DNA from: Hymenobacter cellulosilyticus
GTDB taxonomy: Bacteria; Bacteroidota; Bacteroidia; Cytophagales; Hymenobacteraceae
Assembly (NCBI RefSeq): GCF_022919215.1
Contig: NZ_CP095046.1
Location: 4,206,501-4,270,500, forward strand
Reading direction: 5' to 3'
Length of the DNA stretch: 64,000 nucleotides
The notes under the pieces were generated by a model. The model did no database searches and was not told where the DNA came from. It saw only the letters and a list, made by a program, of their open reading frames with translations. The translations under genes were made by a program, and so were the position numbers. Below are positions 54,914 through 64,000 of the stretch, in pieces (within the stretch, counting starts at the first letter, position 1; each line of letters starts with the position of its first letter).

Positions 54914-55525
54914 TTAGTGCATCCGGTCGTCGCGCACGGGTAAGCTAGTGATGATTTCGCCCTCAATTTTAAGCAGCTCCTGCAGGCGGACGTCCACTTC
55001 CTTCGGGTCGCGGTATTCTTTGGCCAGGTCCACGTAGCTCACAAAGTGGGCCGCCTCCGACACCATCAGCTCGTAGTAGAACTTGCTCAGCTCGGGGTCG
55101 GGAATGTGCTTCCAGAGCAGCTTAAACCGCTCGCAGCTGCGGGCCTCAATCAGGGCCGAAACCAGCAGCATATCCATTAGCTGCCGGTCGCGGTGGTCGC
55201 CACGGCGCACGTGGGTCAGGAGCTGCACCACGTACTCGTCGCGCCGCTGCGGCCCCAGCTCGAAGCCCCGCTTGCGCAGCTCCAGCAGTACCCGCTCGAA
55301 GTGGGCCCACTCCTCGGCCACCAGGGCCGTCAGCTCGTCGACAAGGCGGGTTTTCTCGGGGTATTTCACAATCAGGGAAATACCCGTGCTAGCGGCCTTC
55401 TGCTCGCAGTAAGCGTGGTCAACGAGGATATCCTCGATGTTTTTGCTGGCAATATCCACCCAGCGCGGGTCGGTATTGAGCTTGAGCTTGAGAATGGTTT
55501 TCTCTTTGGATTCAAAGGGTTCCAT
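54914..55525 (-). CDS. miaE: tRNA-(ms[2]io[6]A)-hydroxylase
   Basis: MiaE is a carboxylate-bridged di-iron monooxygenase of the ferritin-like fold that hydroxylates the isopentenyl group of ms2i6A37 in tRNA. The 203-residue protein shows the iron-ligand motifs: DHAYCEQKAASTG (first Glu), EEWAHFERV (ExxH), ALIEARSCERFKLLW (Glu) and MVSEAAHFVSYVDLA (ExxH). Length and motif order are standard for the family. It is separated from the porin gene by 44 bp, same strand. Confidence 0.93.
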   Translation of the reverse strand: MEPFESKEKTILKLKLNTDPRWVDIASKNIEDILVDHAYCEQKAASTGISLIVKYPEKTRLVDELTALVAEEWAHFERVLLELRKRGFELGPQRRDEYVVQLLTHVRRGDHRDRQLMDMLLVSALIEARSCERFKLLWKHIPDPELSKFYYELMVSEAAHFVSYVDLAKEYRDPKEVDVRLQELLKIEGEIITSLPVRDDRMH

Positions 55526-55569
55526 AGTATGCAGGGCGCCGCCGGGACGCGTATTCGTTATCTGCTAAC

Positions 55570-57563
55570 TTAATCAAAAAACTGCCACCGAATACCAAAT
55601 TGGAAGCGGCGCGGCAAACCCGTGTAGAGCGGGGTGGCAAAATAACCATTGCCCGTATTGTAGAGACCCTGGTTGATGTAAGCCATTTTCAGGAACACCG
55701 ATACGGTTTTGATATCGGTGATAAAGAACACATCGGCCACCGCGTAGGAGCGGATGGAGAAGTGGTCTTGCAGGTAAAATTGTTGGGCAGTAGGGTTGTA
55801 GTCGTAGCCCTTGAAGCGGGACTGGAAGTATATCTCCGCTCCGATCTGGCTGAACATGGCCTTTTTGAACAGGTAGTCCTGGTAGTAAATCCGGCCGTTG
55901 GCCACTAGCTTGGGAATGCGCAGGCCTTCGCCCTCCCCACCCAAGGTGCCGGTAGCTTGGTTGTCGAAGAAAAACTTACCCAGGTTGAAGCGGTGACGCA
56001 GCGTGCCGATGAGCAGTACCTTGACGCTATCAAGCTGGGCCGGCTCCGCGGCCTGGTTATAGTATACCAGGTCGTTGATGGTAACGAACCGGACAGAGGC
56101 ATCCAGGTGGTGGCGCCCCAGTCGCTGGGAGAGGCGGCCGGTTACCTGGTTGACCAGCGTGTTCTTAAAAGCAGAGCTTGAGTCCGGAAGATGGTCCCAA
56201 TTGTAGTGGTTGCCGTCGAAGCGCTGCTGGGTGAGCGTGGGCGAGTAGGAAGAGCTGTAGAACTCGCCGCTCAAAGGGCCCAGGCGGGCCGTAGCCCGCA
56301 ACCAGTACTCGCTAAAGGCCGTGCCCGTCCCGGCTAGCTGCGGCCCCAGAATTTCGCCGGCCGTTTCCACGGCCACGAGGCTACGGTAGCGGAAGTTGGC
56401 CGTGCCACCCAGAAATATCTGGCCGTAGCGCAAATCAAACGGCTGAATTATATCATTCCGGGGCGCAGCCGGCGTAGGCAGTGGGTAACTTTGGTCCTGG
56501 TAGCTTTTGGAAAACAGACTGGCACGGCGGTAGCGGCCGTACAGGCGGTAGCCCACGGTGGGGGTGTGGCCCATCACGCCCACTTCATTTTCCAGTTGCC
56601 GGTATTCGGCCCGGTCATTAGTCAGGTTGGTGCTGTAGCGGGCTACGGGGTAAAACCGGAGCTGGCCAGTGGCATCAACGAGCGTACCGGACTGGGGCCG
56701 GTCAGTGTAGTTGTTGAACTGCCGCCGCCAGTCGACGATATGATAGGCCGTCAGGCCCGGCCCAGCAGGCGCAGGGTCTGCACGAGGCGCACCTCGTCCC
56801 GGTCGTCGGCATTCAGGGCCCAACTCAGGTTTACATCCTCCAGTTCATAGCCAAATAAGCTGCCCGGGCGGGGTTCACCCGTTGCCAGAGTATCAGAGGC
56901 CCCGTAGCGGATGCCACCCTGCTCGGGAATACGGTGCCGGGCAGTATTGATGTTGAACAGGGCGTGGTACCGCTCATCCGTGGTTTGGTAGCGGGCAAAG
57001 AAGAGCACGTTGCTGTGCTCGGTAAAGTTCTCCCGCCTAGAAGCGGCCAGCACCTTGCGGGAGGCAAACCGCTCGTAGGCCAGGCCCACGTTTAGATTTT
57101 TGCCCAGGCTGCGCGAGTACGACAGCTCAAACACCTGCTCCCCCACGGCGCTCTGGATAAAGCGGAAAAACGTAAAGGGCGAGCGGGTATCATAGTAGGG
57201 AATAGTGGCCGAGTTGCGGGCGTACTTATCAAATACGTTGCGGCCGTAGCGGGCTCCAATACCGTTGTCGGCTTCCCACAGCAGACGGCGCGAGGCCGTC
57301 CCGACGTTGCCCAGATCCTGCTGGAAGGTGGTATCGTGAAACCAGTACCGGTCACGCATCTGGTTGGTGAGCGTGGTATCGATAAGGCGGCCCTCGTACT
57401 GCTCGCGCAGGATATCGGCCTCGTACAGGACCCGGGTGGTTTTGGCCCCGTAGATAACCTTGGTAGAGTCGTCGAGCACCTGGGCCCGCCCTAGGGCCGG
57501 CCACAAGAGCAGCCCGAGCAGCAGAGCCGGAAGAACACGGTAAAGAAAGCGGAAGGAAGCCAA
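55570..57563 (-). CDS. Putative outer membrane porin, Porin_10-like (one frameshift)
   Basis: With one base restored near 56757-56763 this is a roughly 664-residue beta-barrel protein. A signal peptide (FRFLYRVLPALLLGLLLWPA) precedes a plug-like stretch and many alternating strands rich in Tyr, Phe and Arg (NLNVGLAYERFASRKVL, YRLYGRYRRASLFSKSYQ, FRYRSLVAVETAGEI). It ends in a strand terminating in aromatic residues, FQFGIRWQFFD, as barrel proteins do. It fits the Bacteroidetes 'putative porin' family. The start is probably the TTG at 57563, just beyond the lpxK stop; the ATG at 57638 overlaps lpxK and lacks signal character. Substrate unknown. Confidence 0.8.
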
Positions 57564-57576
57564 TGGAACGAGCAGA

Positions 57577-58632
57577 TCAGACAACAGCGTGGGGCTGAAA
57601 TAAAGGAGAAAGCAACTGCTGCAACTGGGCAGCCCCATCGGCCAGAAACTCGACCTGAATGGGAATATAAAAAATGGGCAGAGCCGCTACGGCCGCCTGC
57701 AACGCAGGCTCCAGCAGCCGGACGGCATCCTTTTGCGTGGTAAAAACGCTCTGACCCGGCCGTAATTGCCCGGCCACCGCCGCAATATCGGCAGCGGTAA
57801 AGGTATGATGGTCGGCGAAAGCGGCATGGTGCGTAATCTGATACCCGGCTCCGGCCAGATATTCCCGGAGCGGACCAGGCTGGGCAATGCCGGTGAGCAG
57901 TACCACTTCCGGGCTTTCCACCCGCGCCGCACCGCCCACGGCCACGGGCGCGCCGTAGCGGTAGGCCGAAAACAGCACCGGTACTGCCGACCGGGTGTAG
58001 CGCCGCACCCGGGCCGCACTAGCGGCCTGCTGCGAGGCCGTCAGGTCAGGGGCACACTTGGTAATAATAACGGCATCGGCCCGCCGGGCTCCGCCCCGAC
58101 TTTCGCGCAGCCGGCCGGCCGGCAACACGTAGTCCTGGTAGAAAGGCCGCTGCTGCTCGGTCAGCAGGATGTTGAGGGTGGGCTGCACGCGGCGGTGCTG
58201 GTAGGCATCGTCGAGCACTACGACGGTGGGTGGGGGCTCCTGCCGAAACAGCTTTTCCAGGCCCGTGCGGCGGTTTTCACACACAACTACCGGCACCTGC
58301 CCTTGAAAATCCTGGTAGTGCTGCAAGGGCTCATCCCCGATAGTGGCGGCCGTAGCCGTGGCATCGGCCTCGACATAGCCCCGGGTGCGGCGGCCGTAGC
58401 CCCGGCTCAAAATGGCCGGCTGCTGCCCCAGAACCTGCAGTTCCCGTACCAGCCAGGCCACGTGGGGCGTTTTGCCCGTGCCCCCGGCCCGGAGGTTGCC
58501 CACGCTGATAACGGGTATTGCAAACCGCGCTGACTCCTTTATACCCTTGTCGTACAGCCAATTGCGTACGTGCAACACCGTGGCGTACAGCCAGGCGAAG
58601 GGCAACAGCAAAAAGGCTAAGAAATGAGGCAT
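57577..58632 (-). CDS. lpxK: Tetraacyldisaccharide 4'-kinase
   Basis: LpxK phosphorylates the 4' position of the lipid A precursor on the inner membrane. The 351-residue protein has a short N-terminal membrane anchor (FLAFLLLPFAWLYATVL), the Walker A in VISVGNLRAGGTGKTPHVAW (about residues 43-60), SRGYGRRTRGYV, and the family motif VVVLDDAYQHRRVQ. C-terminal LLTGIAQPGPLREYL and FTTQKDAVRL complete the signature. It lies directly upstream of the porin gene on the same strand, so the two envelope genes probably share a transcript. TACTTTTG at 58659-58666 is a possible -7 box. Confidence 0.95.
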   Translation of the reverse strand: MPHFLAFLLLPFAWLYATVLHVRNWLYDKGIKESARFAIPVISVGNLRAGGTGKTPHVAWLVRELQVLGQQPAILSRGYGRRTRGYVEADATATAATIGDEPLQHYQDFQGQVPVVVCENRRTGLEKLFRQEPPPTVVVLDDAYQHRRVQPTLNILLTEQQRPFYQDYVLPAGRLRESRGGARRADAVIITKCAPDLTASQQAASAARVRRYTRSAVPVLFSAYRYGAPVAVGGAARVESPEVVLLTGIAQPGPLREYLAGAGYQITHHAAFADHHTFTAADIAAVAGQLRPGQSVFTTQKDAVRLLEPALQAAVAALPIFYIPIQVEFLADGAAQLQQLLSPLFQPHAVV

Positions 58633-58789
58633 AACGCGGCGGCAATAAGGCAGTGTTACAAAAGTACGCCTACTTCAGCAAGCGACGAAACTGAAGCCGA
58701 GTCCCGGGTTGCTATTTTGGCGGTGATAAGAAGGGCAGTAAGCCCTGGCAGACCTGTTTTGCGTATGCCCAGGCTTCACCCCGCTGCTT

Positions 58790-59475
58790 ATGTCCACGTT
58801 TGCCGACCGTCTGCTGGATTTTCTGACCACCTTTCCCCTACCCGCAAACCTGCCCGATGAGGCGGTAGCCCTAAGCCCTTACCAGGAAAGCACGCCCGGG
58901 CGCTGTTTACCCAGTTTGCCCGGCAGTACTACCACAACAACCGCCCCCGCATAGCGCTGCTGGGCATCAATCCCGGCCGCCTGGGCCACGGCCGCACCGG
59001 CATAGCCTTTACCGACCCAGTAGCCCTGAACGACTTCTGCGGCATTGCCAACGAGCTGCCCCAGCAGCGGGAACTCTCGAGCCAGTTTGTGTACGAAGTG
59101 GTGGCAGCGCTGGGCGGACCAGCGGCTTTTTACCAGGACTTTTACCTAGGCTCCCTCTACCCGCTGGTACTTCTCCGCCACGGCCTAAACTATAATTACT
59201 ACGACTCCCCAGCCCTTATCAAAGCATTAACTCCTGCTATCCGACTCTCTTTAAATCAGCAGGTAAAGGAAGTGGGGCTGGCTCGTCATGCGGCCGTGTG
59301 CCTGGGCCGGCGCAACGGGGAGCACCTGCTACGGCTGAACCAGGAGCTGCATCTCTTCGACCAGATTCACATCCTCGACCACCCGCGCTACCTGATGCAG
59401 TACAAGCGCCGGGAGCTACCCAGGCACGTGGACCGCTACGTGGAGGTTCTCAACGACTGCCGGGTCCAGCTATAA
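58790..59475 (+). CDS. SMUG2-type uracil-DNA glycosylase family protein (one frameshift)
   Basis: With one base restored near 58893-58896 (YQEST/ARALFTQFARQYY) this is a 228-residue protein of the SMUG2 group of uracil-DNA glycosylases. Motif A is RIALLGINPGRLGHGRTGIA, followed by ELSSQFVYEVVAALGG and FYQDFYLGSLYPL; motif B lies in ILDHPRYLMQYKR (HP). Members excise uracil or related damaged bases from DNA. The ATG at 58790 begins MSTFADRLLDFLTTF, the usual helix. The gene is divergent from lpxK and converges on the TPR protein gene. Confidence 0.85.
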
Positions 59476-59533
59476 GCACGGTATAGCCGCTACAGGGGTG
59501 GCTACGAGGCCCGAACCAGCAACTCGCACCGGT

Positions 59534-60835
59534 TTATTGGCCAGCAGCTAAGACGGTGCCTTTGGCCGGACGAGCACTCTTTTTCCGGGCCTTCAGGTAG
59601 TCCTGCGCCTCCTTATACAGGGCCGATTTACGGTCAGACTTGGCCGCTAACACCTTGAAATAGCGCTGGGCCGCGGCGGCATCATTCTGCTTCTGGGCAA
59701 TGCGGCCCAGATTCAGCGTAGCATACAGATAATAGCCTTCCGTCTGGTTGGTTACCTCCGAAAAGACGAGGCAGCGCTGGTAATAATCCTTGGCCGTAGC
59801 CAGGGACTTGTACTTCATTTGCTGGATGTAGCCCAAAAAGTAACTGGCGTAGCGGCCACTGAAGCTGTCATAGCCCGTCAGTCCCCTATTATGCTTGTCC
59901 AGAATGCTGCTGCTGACCTTCTCACACTCCGCAAAGTAGCCGTTATTGAAGCACTGCATAGCGTATTGCCGCTGGAAATACGGGTTGTCGGGGTAGGTAG
60001 TGGCCAGCTTGCGGGCCATTTGCAGCGCCTCCGCGGGTTGGTTTTCCCGCTCACTCGACAGAATTTTTAACAGGAAGAATTTTGCCTCCGGGCCGGTATA
60101 CACGGCGTTGGCTGCTACGTTGCGTAGCTGCTGCAATCCGAGTTGGGTATTGCCCTTGGGAAAAAACAACAGCACCGGCCGCAGCCACCGAAATTCGTCC
60201 GCAATCCAGACGGCGTAGTAGTTGAACAGAGCCTGCCCAAATAGGAACTCGGGGCTCAGGCCATTGGCCTGCTTGCTTAGCTCCAGATACTTTAAGGAGC
60301 GTTTTGCGGCCACCGTTGCCTGCGTCCAGTTGTGGCGCTCGGCATGCAGCCGGGCCGAGAAGCTGTAGGAAGCCGCCAGGAAAAAGCTGGCTTCGTAGTT
60401 CTGATTGTCCTGCTCATACAAGGCCTCAGCCTTCGTGGCGGCCGTATCCATGTAGGCGAAAAACAGCTTGTCTACGCTCTTCTCCGTGATATTCGTCGGC
60501 ATGATTTTCCACCACTGGCTCAGGCCCAGCAGAAAATAGGGCAACGGATGCTGGCGGTAGCGCCGGCGCAGGGAGCGAAACTGTTTCTCGGCTCTGTCAA
60601 ACTTGAAATTATACAAGTTTTCCACCCCACCATCCAGCTCTGTTTTAATATCCTGATCCAGCAGCAGCCACCCGTTGGTGTTTATTGCGGTTGGGGCTAT
60701 TTCCACGTCTTCCAAGCGGATAGTCCGCTGAGTTAGGGCCGTATCGAGGCTTTGAGCCCGTACTACCACCGGTAGCAGGGCCAAAACGATACACAGACGC
60801 AGTATTTTTGTAATCAGCTGAGTAAAATCAACCAT
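59534..60835 (-). CDS. Exported TPR-repeat protein
   Basis: A 433-residue protein with a signal peptide (LCIVLALLPVVVRAQ) followed by helical repeats of the tetratricopeptide type. Recognisable pieces are FDRAEKQFRSLRRRYRQHPL, PYFQRQYAMQCFNNGYFAEC and GYYLYATLNLGRIAQKQNDA. The middle (EFRWLRPVLLFFPKGNTQLG) resembles the gene at 63006, so they are probably paralogues. The layout recalls the DUF3808/Iml2-like TPR group. Role unknown, probably protein-protein contacts in the periplasm. Promoter boxes are at 60856-60884. Confidence 0.75.
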   Translation of the reverse strand: MVDFTQLITKILRLCIVLALLPVVVRAQSLDTALTQRTIRLEDVEIAPTAINTNGWLLLDQDIKTELDGGVENLYNFKFDRAEKQFRSLRRRYRQHPLPYFLLGLSQWWKIMPTNITEKSVDKLFFAYMDTAATKAEALYEQDNQNYEASFFLAASYSFSARLHAERHNWTQATVAAKRSLKYLELSKQANGLSPEFLFGQALFNYYAVWIADEFRWLRPVLLFFPKGNTQLGLQQLRNVAANAVYTGPEAKFFLLKILSSERENQPAEALQMARKLATTYPDNPYFQRQYAMQCFNNGYFAECEKVSSSILDKHNRGLTGYDSFSGRYASYFLGYIQQMKYKSLATAKDYYQRCLVFSEVTNQTEGYYLYATLNLGRIAQKQNDAAAAQRYFKVLAAKSDRKSALYKEAQDYLKARKKSARPAKGTVLAAGQ

Positions 60836-60855
60836 ACGCTATAGGTAAGTCCTTG

Positions 60856-60884
60856 CAAAGGTAACCAACAGCAAAATAGTACAA
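60856..60884 (-). promoter_or_regulatory. Promoter of the TPR protein gene
   Basis: Minus strand -7 TACCTTTG (60856-60863) and -33 TTG (60882-60884), spacer 18 bp; leader about 16 nt. Confidence 0.55.
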
Positions 60885-61084
60885 AACATGAGCTTCCCGT
60901 TTCCGTGTTAAACTATAACTGGCGGCACGGTAGCAACGGGGCTGCTAAAGTATAGCTGGTAGCTCGGAAAACAGCCCGTCTGCCGCCGAAACCGACTCCG
61001 GACCGTGTACCTTCGCCGGGGCTGCTGTCCGTGGGCCGTCCAAAAATATTTTCTGCTACCAATCAACTTTCTGCATTTCCGCTG

Positions 61085-62184
61085 ATGCCAACTGTTGCTG
61101 ACCTCGCCCGCGCCCTGGAAAAAGTGGCGCCCCTGCCCTACCAGGAATCCTACGACAATGCCGGCCTGCAGTGCGGCGACCCGCAGGCGGAAATCCGCGG
61201 CGTGCTCATTGCCCTCGACTGCACCCCAGCCGTCATTGAGGAGGCCCTGCGGCGGGGCTGCAACGTGGTAGTGGCCCACCATCCGGTGGTATTCCGGCCC
61301 CTGAAGCGCCTGACCGGGGCCAACGAGGTGGAGCAAACCCTGATAAAGGCCATCAAAAACGACGTGGCCATCTACGCCGCCCATACCAACCTGGACAACG
61401 TGCTACCGGGCGTCAACCGCAAGCTGGGCGAAAAGCTCGGACTGCAGAACCTGCGTATTCTGGACCCGAAAAGCGGCACGCTGGGCAAGCTGATTACCTA
61501 TGTGCCCGTTACCCATACGGAGGCCGTACTGCAGGCGCTCTACCAGGCCGGCGGGGTCAGATTGGCAACTATTCCGAGTGTAGCTTCCGGGTCGAAGGGC
61601 TAGGTACGTTCACGCCCGGCGTGGCTACCAATCCGTTTATTGGCGAGCCGCAAAAACCCGAATCGGTGCGGGAGGAGCGCGTGGAAGTGCTGCTGCCCCT
61701 GCACCTGCAAGGCGCTGCGCTCCGGGCCCTGCGGGCGGCGCATCCCTACGAAGAAGTGGCCTACGAGCTTGTAAAGCTCGAAAACACCGACCAGGACGTG
61801 GGCTCCGGCATGCTGGGCGAGCTTCCCGAAGCCCTGTCTCCAACCGAGTTCCGCCAATTGCTGCGGACTGTCCTCAATGTGCCCGTAGTGAAGCACACGG
61901 AGTTTGAGCGCCCCATTAAGAAAGTAGCGCTGTGTGGCGGGGCCGGTAGCTTTCTGATCAGCCTGGCCCGGCGGGCCGGGGCCGACGCCTTCGTGACCGG
62001 CGACCTGAAGTACCACGAGTACTTCGGGGCCGAGGGCCAGCTGCTGCTCTGCGACGTGGGCCACTTCGAAAGTGAGCAATTTACCGGGGAAATCTTCCGG
62101 GATTTGCTTACGGCCAACTTTAAAAGTACTTTTGCGGTCTTAATCGCTGAGACCCTCACCAACCCTGTCCGTTATGATTTCTAA
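61085..62184 (+). CDS. Nif3-like dinuclear metal-center protein (one frameshift)
   Basis: With one G restored at 61553-61556 (YQAGG/GQIGNYSECSFRV) this is 366 residues, the standard length for the Bacteroidetes/Firmicutes three-domain Nif3 (YqfO-like) form. Metal-binding residues are visible in VVVAHHPVVFRPLKRL, IYAAHTNLDNV and, near the end, LLLCDVGHFESEQFT. The middle, about residues 125-235, is the inserted PII-like domain (VEVLLPLHLQGAALRALRAA). Nif3 proteins form hexamers; proposed roles include GTP cyclohydrolase-like activity but function is unsettled. It overlaps the start of the zinc-ribbon gene by 11 bp, a conserved neighbour pair. Confidence 0.93.
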
Positions 62185-62926
62185 TCCTTCCACGGAAACC
62201 ACCGTTGCCAGTAAGCTGGAAGCCCTTCTGAACCTGCAGCGCCTTGACTCGCAGCTCGACGAAATCCGGCGCGTCCGCGGCGACCTGCCCGAAGAAGTGC
62301 GCGACCTGGAAGACGAAATTGCTGGCTATGAGGTGCGCGTGAGCAAGTTTGACGAGGAAATTCAGTCCCTGAACGACCAGATCAAGCAGCGCAAGCAGAA
62401 CGCCAAAGACGCCGAAGGCCTCATCAAGAAGTATGAGGACCAGCAGCAAAACGTGCGCAACAACCGCGAGTACGAGGCCATTGCCAAGGAAATCGAGTTG
62501 CAGCGCCTGGAAATCCAGATTTCGGAAAAGAAAATCAAGGAGGCCCAGTACCAGATTGAGCAGAAGAATGCCGACATCGCCGGCACCAAGCAGCGCTTGG
62601 AAGAGCGCAAGAAGGACCTGACCAACAAGAATACCGAGTTGCAGACCATCGTGGGCGAAAGCGAAGCCGACGAGAAAAAGCTGCTCGACGAGCGTGAAGA
62701 CGCCGTAAAGCCTATCGAAGAGCGCCTGCTGACGGCCTACACCCGCATCCGCGGCAACGTACGCAACGGTCTGGCCGTGGTAATGGTAAAGCGTGACGCC
62801 TGCGGCGGCTGCTTCAACACCGTACCGCCCCAGCGCCAGGCCGACATTATCTCGCACAAGAAAATCATTGTGTGTGAGCACTGCGGCCGGGTTCTGGCCG
62901 ACGTGGACGTGAAGCCCCAGGCTTAA
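62174..62926 (+). CDS. C4-type zinc ribbon, coiled-coil protein
   Basis: A 250-residue cytoplasmic protein. A long coiled coil (about residues 15-195: LQRLDSQLDEIRRVRGDL, VRNNREYEAIAKEIELQRLE, KKIKEAQYQIEQK) precedes a C-terminal C4 zinc ribbon with DACGGCFNTVPPQ and IIVCEHCGRVLA (two CxxC pairs). This is the conserved protein next to Nif3 in many bacteria (DUF164 family). Proposed nucleic-acid or rRNA-related roles are not established. Its ATG overlaps the Nif3 stop, indicating translational coupling. A terminator follows at 62957-62992. Confidence 0.93.
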   Translation: MISNPSTETTVASKLEALLNLQRLDSQLDEIRRVRGDLPEEVRDLEDEIAGYEVRVSKFDEEIQSLNDQIKQRKQNAKDAEGLIKKYEDQQQNVRNNREYEAIAKEIELQRLEIQISEKKIKEAQYQIEQKNADIAGTKQRLEERKKDLTNKNTELQTIVGESEADEKKLLDEREDAVKPIEERLLTAYTRIRGNVRNGLAVVMVKRDACGGCFNTVPPQRQADIISHKKIIVCEHCGRVLADVDVKPQA

Positions 62927-62956
62927 TTGCCGCGCTTCGCGCTGCAACCTCACCTC

Positions 62957-62992
62957 AAAAAAGGAACGGCTCGCCAGTCGTTCCTTTTTTAT
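62957..62992 (+). terminator. Terminator after the zinc-ribbon gene
   Basis: AAAAAAGGAACG (62957-62968) pairs with CGTTCCTTTTTT (62979-62990) around a short loop, with T-run. Confidence 0.88.
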
Positions 62993-63005
62993 TGCTTTCC
63001 CGGCC

Positions 63006-64000
63006 TTGTCTCAGCTCCCAGCCCCCTTGCGCCCTCCTTCCGGACTCCGGCTGCTGCTGGGGCTGCTGCTCGTGCTGCTCACGGCGGCCCGATTGCCCCA
63101 GCACGATACGGCCGCACCCCAGGCTCCGGAAGCTGCCAGTACAGCGCCCGGCGGCCTTTCGCCGGGGGCCCGCCGGGCATATGCCGAGCTGCTCAAGCTG
63201 CGGGTGGAGCCAGCCCGGGCATTGATGCAGGCCGAGCTAAAACGAGCTCCCAACAGCGCCAGCACCCTGCTCGTAGCCGACTGCATCGACTTTACTGAGC
63301 TGATGATTCTGCAGGATGCCAGTCGCTACGCGGCCGTGGTAGCGGCCCAGGACCGGCGCCTGGCGGCCCTGGAAAAATCAGCGGAGGCAGGGCCGCTGCG
63401 CGAATATGCCCGGGCCGAAATCCGGCTGCACCAGGCCGCAGCCCAGGTTACGTATCAGCACGAAATCCAGGGGGCGTGGAGTTTGCGCCAGGCCTACCAG
63501 CAGATGCAGGCCGTAGTGAAGCGCTACCCTGACTTTCTGCCGGCCCGCAAGACGCTGGGCATGTGCCAGTTTATGATAGGCTCTTTGCCCGAAGGCTACC
63601 ACTGGTTTCTGAAGCTGCTGGGGCTGCCGGGCAGCGTGGCCGGCGGGGTGCAAAACCTGCGGTTGGCGGCCCAAAACACCCACGATTTTCAACCCGAAGC
63701 CCGTATTATCCTGGCCCTAGTGCAGGAAACGTACTACAAGCAGGGCGAGGAAACAGTCCGCCTCGTGCAGCAAATGGCCGCGCAACAGCCCGATAATCTG
63801 CTTTACTCCTACCTGCTGCTCAGCCTCAACAAACGCCTGCACCGAACCGACGCCGCCCTGGCCGCCTACCGCAGCCGGCCCACGGGCCCGGGCTACCTGA
63901 GCGTACCCTACCTGCACCATATGGCCGGCGACCTGCTGCTCTACCAGGGCCAGTACGCGGCTTCGGGGCGGGCCAACCATCAATTTTTACAAGACTACCG
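63006..64000 (+). CDS. TPR-like protein, N-terminal part
   Basis: This frame is open from a TTG at 63006 to the window edge (over 330 residues). A hydrophobic signal-like segment (LRLLLGLLLVLLTAARLP) is followed by helical TPR-like repeats (YAELLKLRVEPARALMQAEL, FLPARKTLGMCQFMIGSLPE, RIILALVQETYYKQGEETVR). The stretch GYHWFLKLLGLPGSVAGGVQ parallels the middle of the TPR protein at 59534-60835, and the two are probably paralogues. The C-terminus is outside the window. No ATG near the start gives a signal peptide, so TTG was chosen. Confidence 0.7.
   Translation, partial: MSQLPAPLRPPSGLRLLLGLLLVLLTAARLPQHDTAAPQAPEAASTAPGGLSPGARRAYAELLKLRVEPARALMQAELKRAPNSASTLLVADCIDFTELMILQDASRYAAVVAAQDRRLAALEKSAEAGPLREYARAEIRLHQAAAQVTYQHEIQGAWSLRQAYQQMQAVVKRYPDFLPARKTLGMCQFMIGSLPEGYHWFLKLLGLPGSVAGGVQNLRLAAQNTHDFQPEARIILALVQETYYKQGEETVRLVQQMAAQQPDNLLYSYLLLSLNKRLHRTDAALAAYRSRPTGPGYLSVPYLHHMAGDLLLYQGQYAASGRANHQFLQDY

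Noticed and set aside
6842..62184. Programmed ribosomal frameshifting as an explanation for the broken genes
   Set aside because: All breaks need the same +1 correction in unrelated housekeeping genes, in G/C runs without slippery heptamers or common downstream structures; sequencing error is simpler.
1..64000. tRNA, rRNA genes or CRISPR arrays
   Set aside because: No cloverleaf-like segments, rRNA words or regularly spaced repeats were recognised by eye. A covariance-model scan would be needed to exclude small RNAs.

Overview
The window reads as chromosomal DNA of a GC-rich Bacteroidota (Bacteroidetes), most like Hymenobacter or a close relative in the Cytophagales. The signs are a SusC-type TonB-dependent receptor, a type IX secretion (T9SS) C-terminal sorting domain, a long two-part IspG, a 729-residue type III glutamine synthetase, a fused NagB/PIG-L protein, and many promoters with the Bacteroidetes -7 box TAnnTTTG instead of a sigma70 -10/-35 pair. 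I saw no rRNA, tRNA, CRISPR array or intact mobile element.

Layout. 0-6.6 kb is an amino-sugar locus: the N-terminus of a SusC-like receptor (-), a NagP-like MFS transporter and the NagB/PIG-L fusion in one operon (-), and a divergent LacI-family regulator (+). The receptor and the operon have superimposable promoters, each with a 12-bp perfect palindrome at the same distance upstream. 6.6-15.6 kb holds an FKBP isomerase, an AcpH-like phosphodiesterase, a flavin-binding stress protein, a CrtA-like oxygenase, a MuiA-family protein and leuS. 15.8-28.2 kb holds a Bcr/CflA efflux pump, small conserved proteins, a PhyH-type dioxygenase, a HAD hydrolase, a DUF389 protein, ispG, two thioredoxin-fold proteins and a quinone oxidoreductase. 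28.2-32.8 kb is one very large histidine kinase with about ten PAS domains. 33-36 kb holds small unknowns and a methyltransferase.

36.2-39.5 kb is accessory: a T9SS-secreted protein of visibly lower GC, then decayed phage tail pieces. 39.6-64 kb returns to core genes: glutamine synthetase III, an LtaS-like sulfatase-fold enzyme, mtaB, an HTH protein, a MacB-type permease, a conserved protein usually labelled 'asparagine synthetase B', an SRPBCC membrane protein, a GH2 glycosidase, miaE, a Porin_10-type barrel, lpxK, a SMUG2-type glycosylase, Nif3, a zinc-ribbon coiled-coil protein and two related TPR proteins.

A feature that affects the whole annotation: at least 14 conserved genes are each broken by one or two single-base deletions (18 sites), all in G/C-rich runs and most where a run of five G or C reads as four. 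Adding one base per site restores full-length proteins in every case, so these are most likely sequencing errors. They are annotated here as single genes with the break position given.
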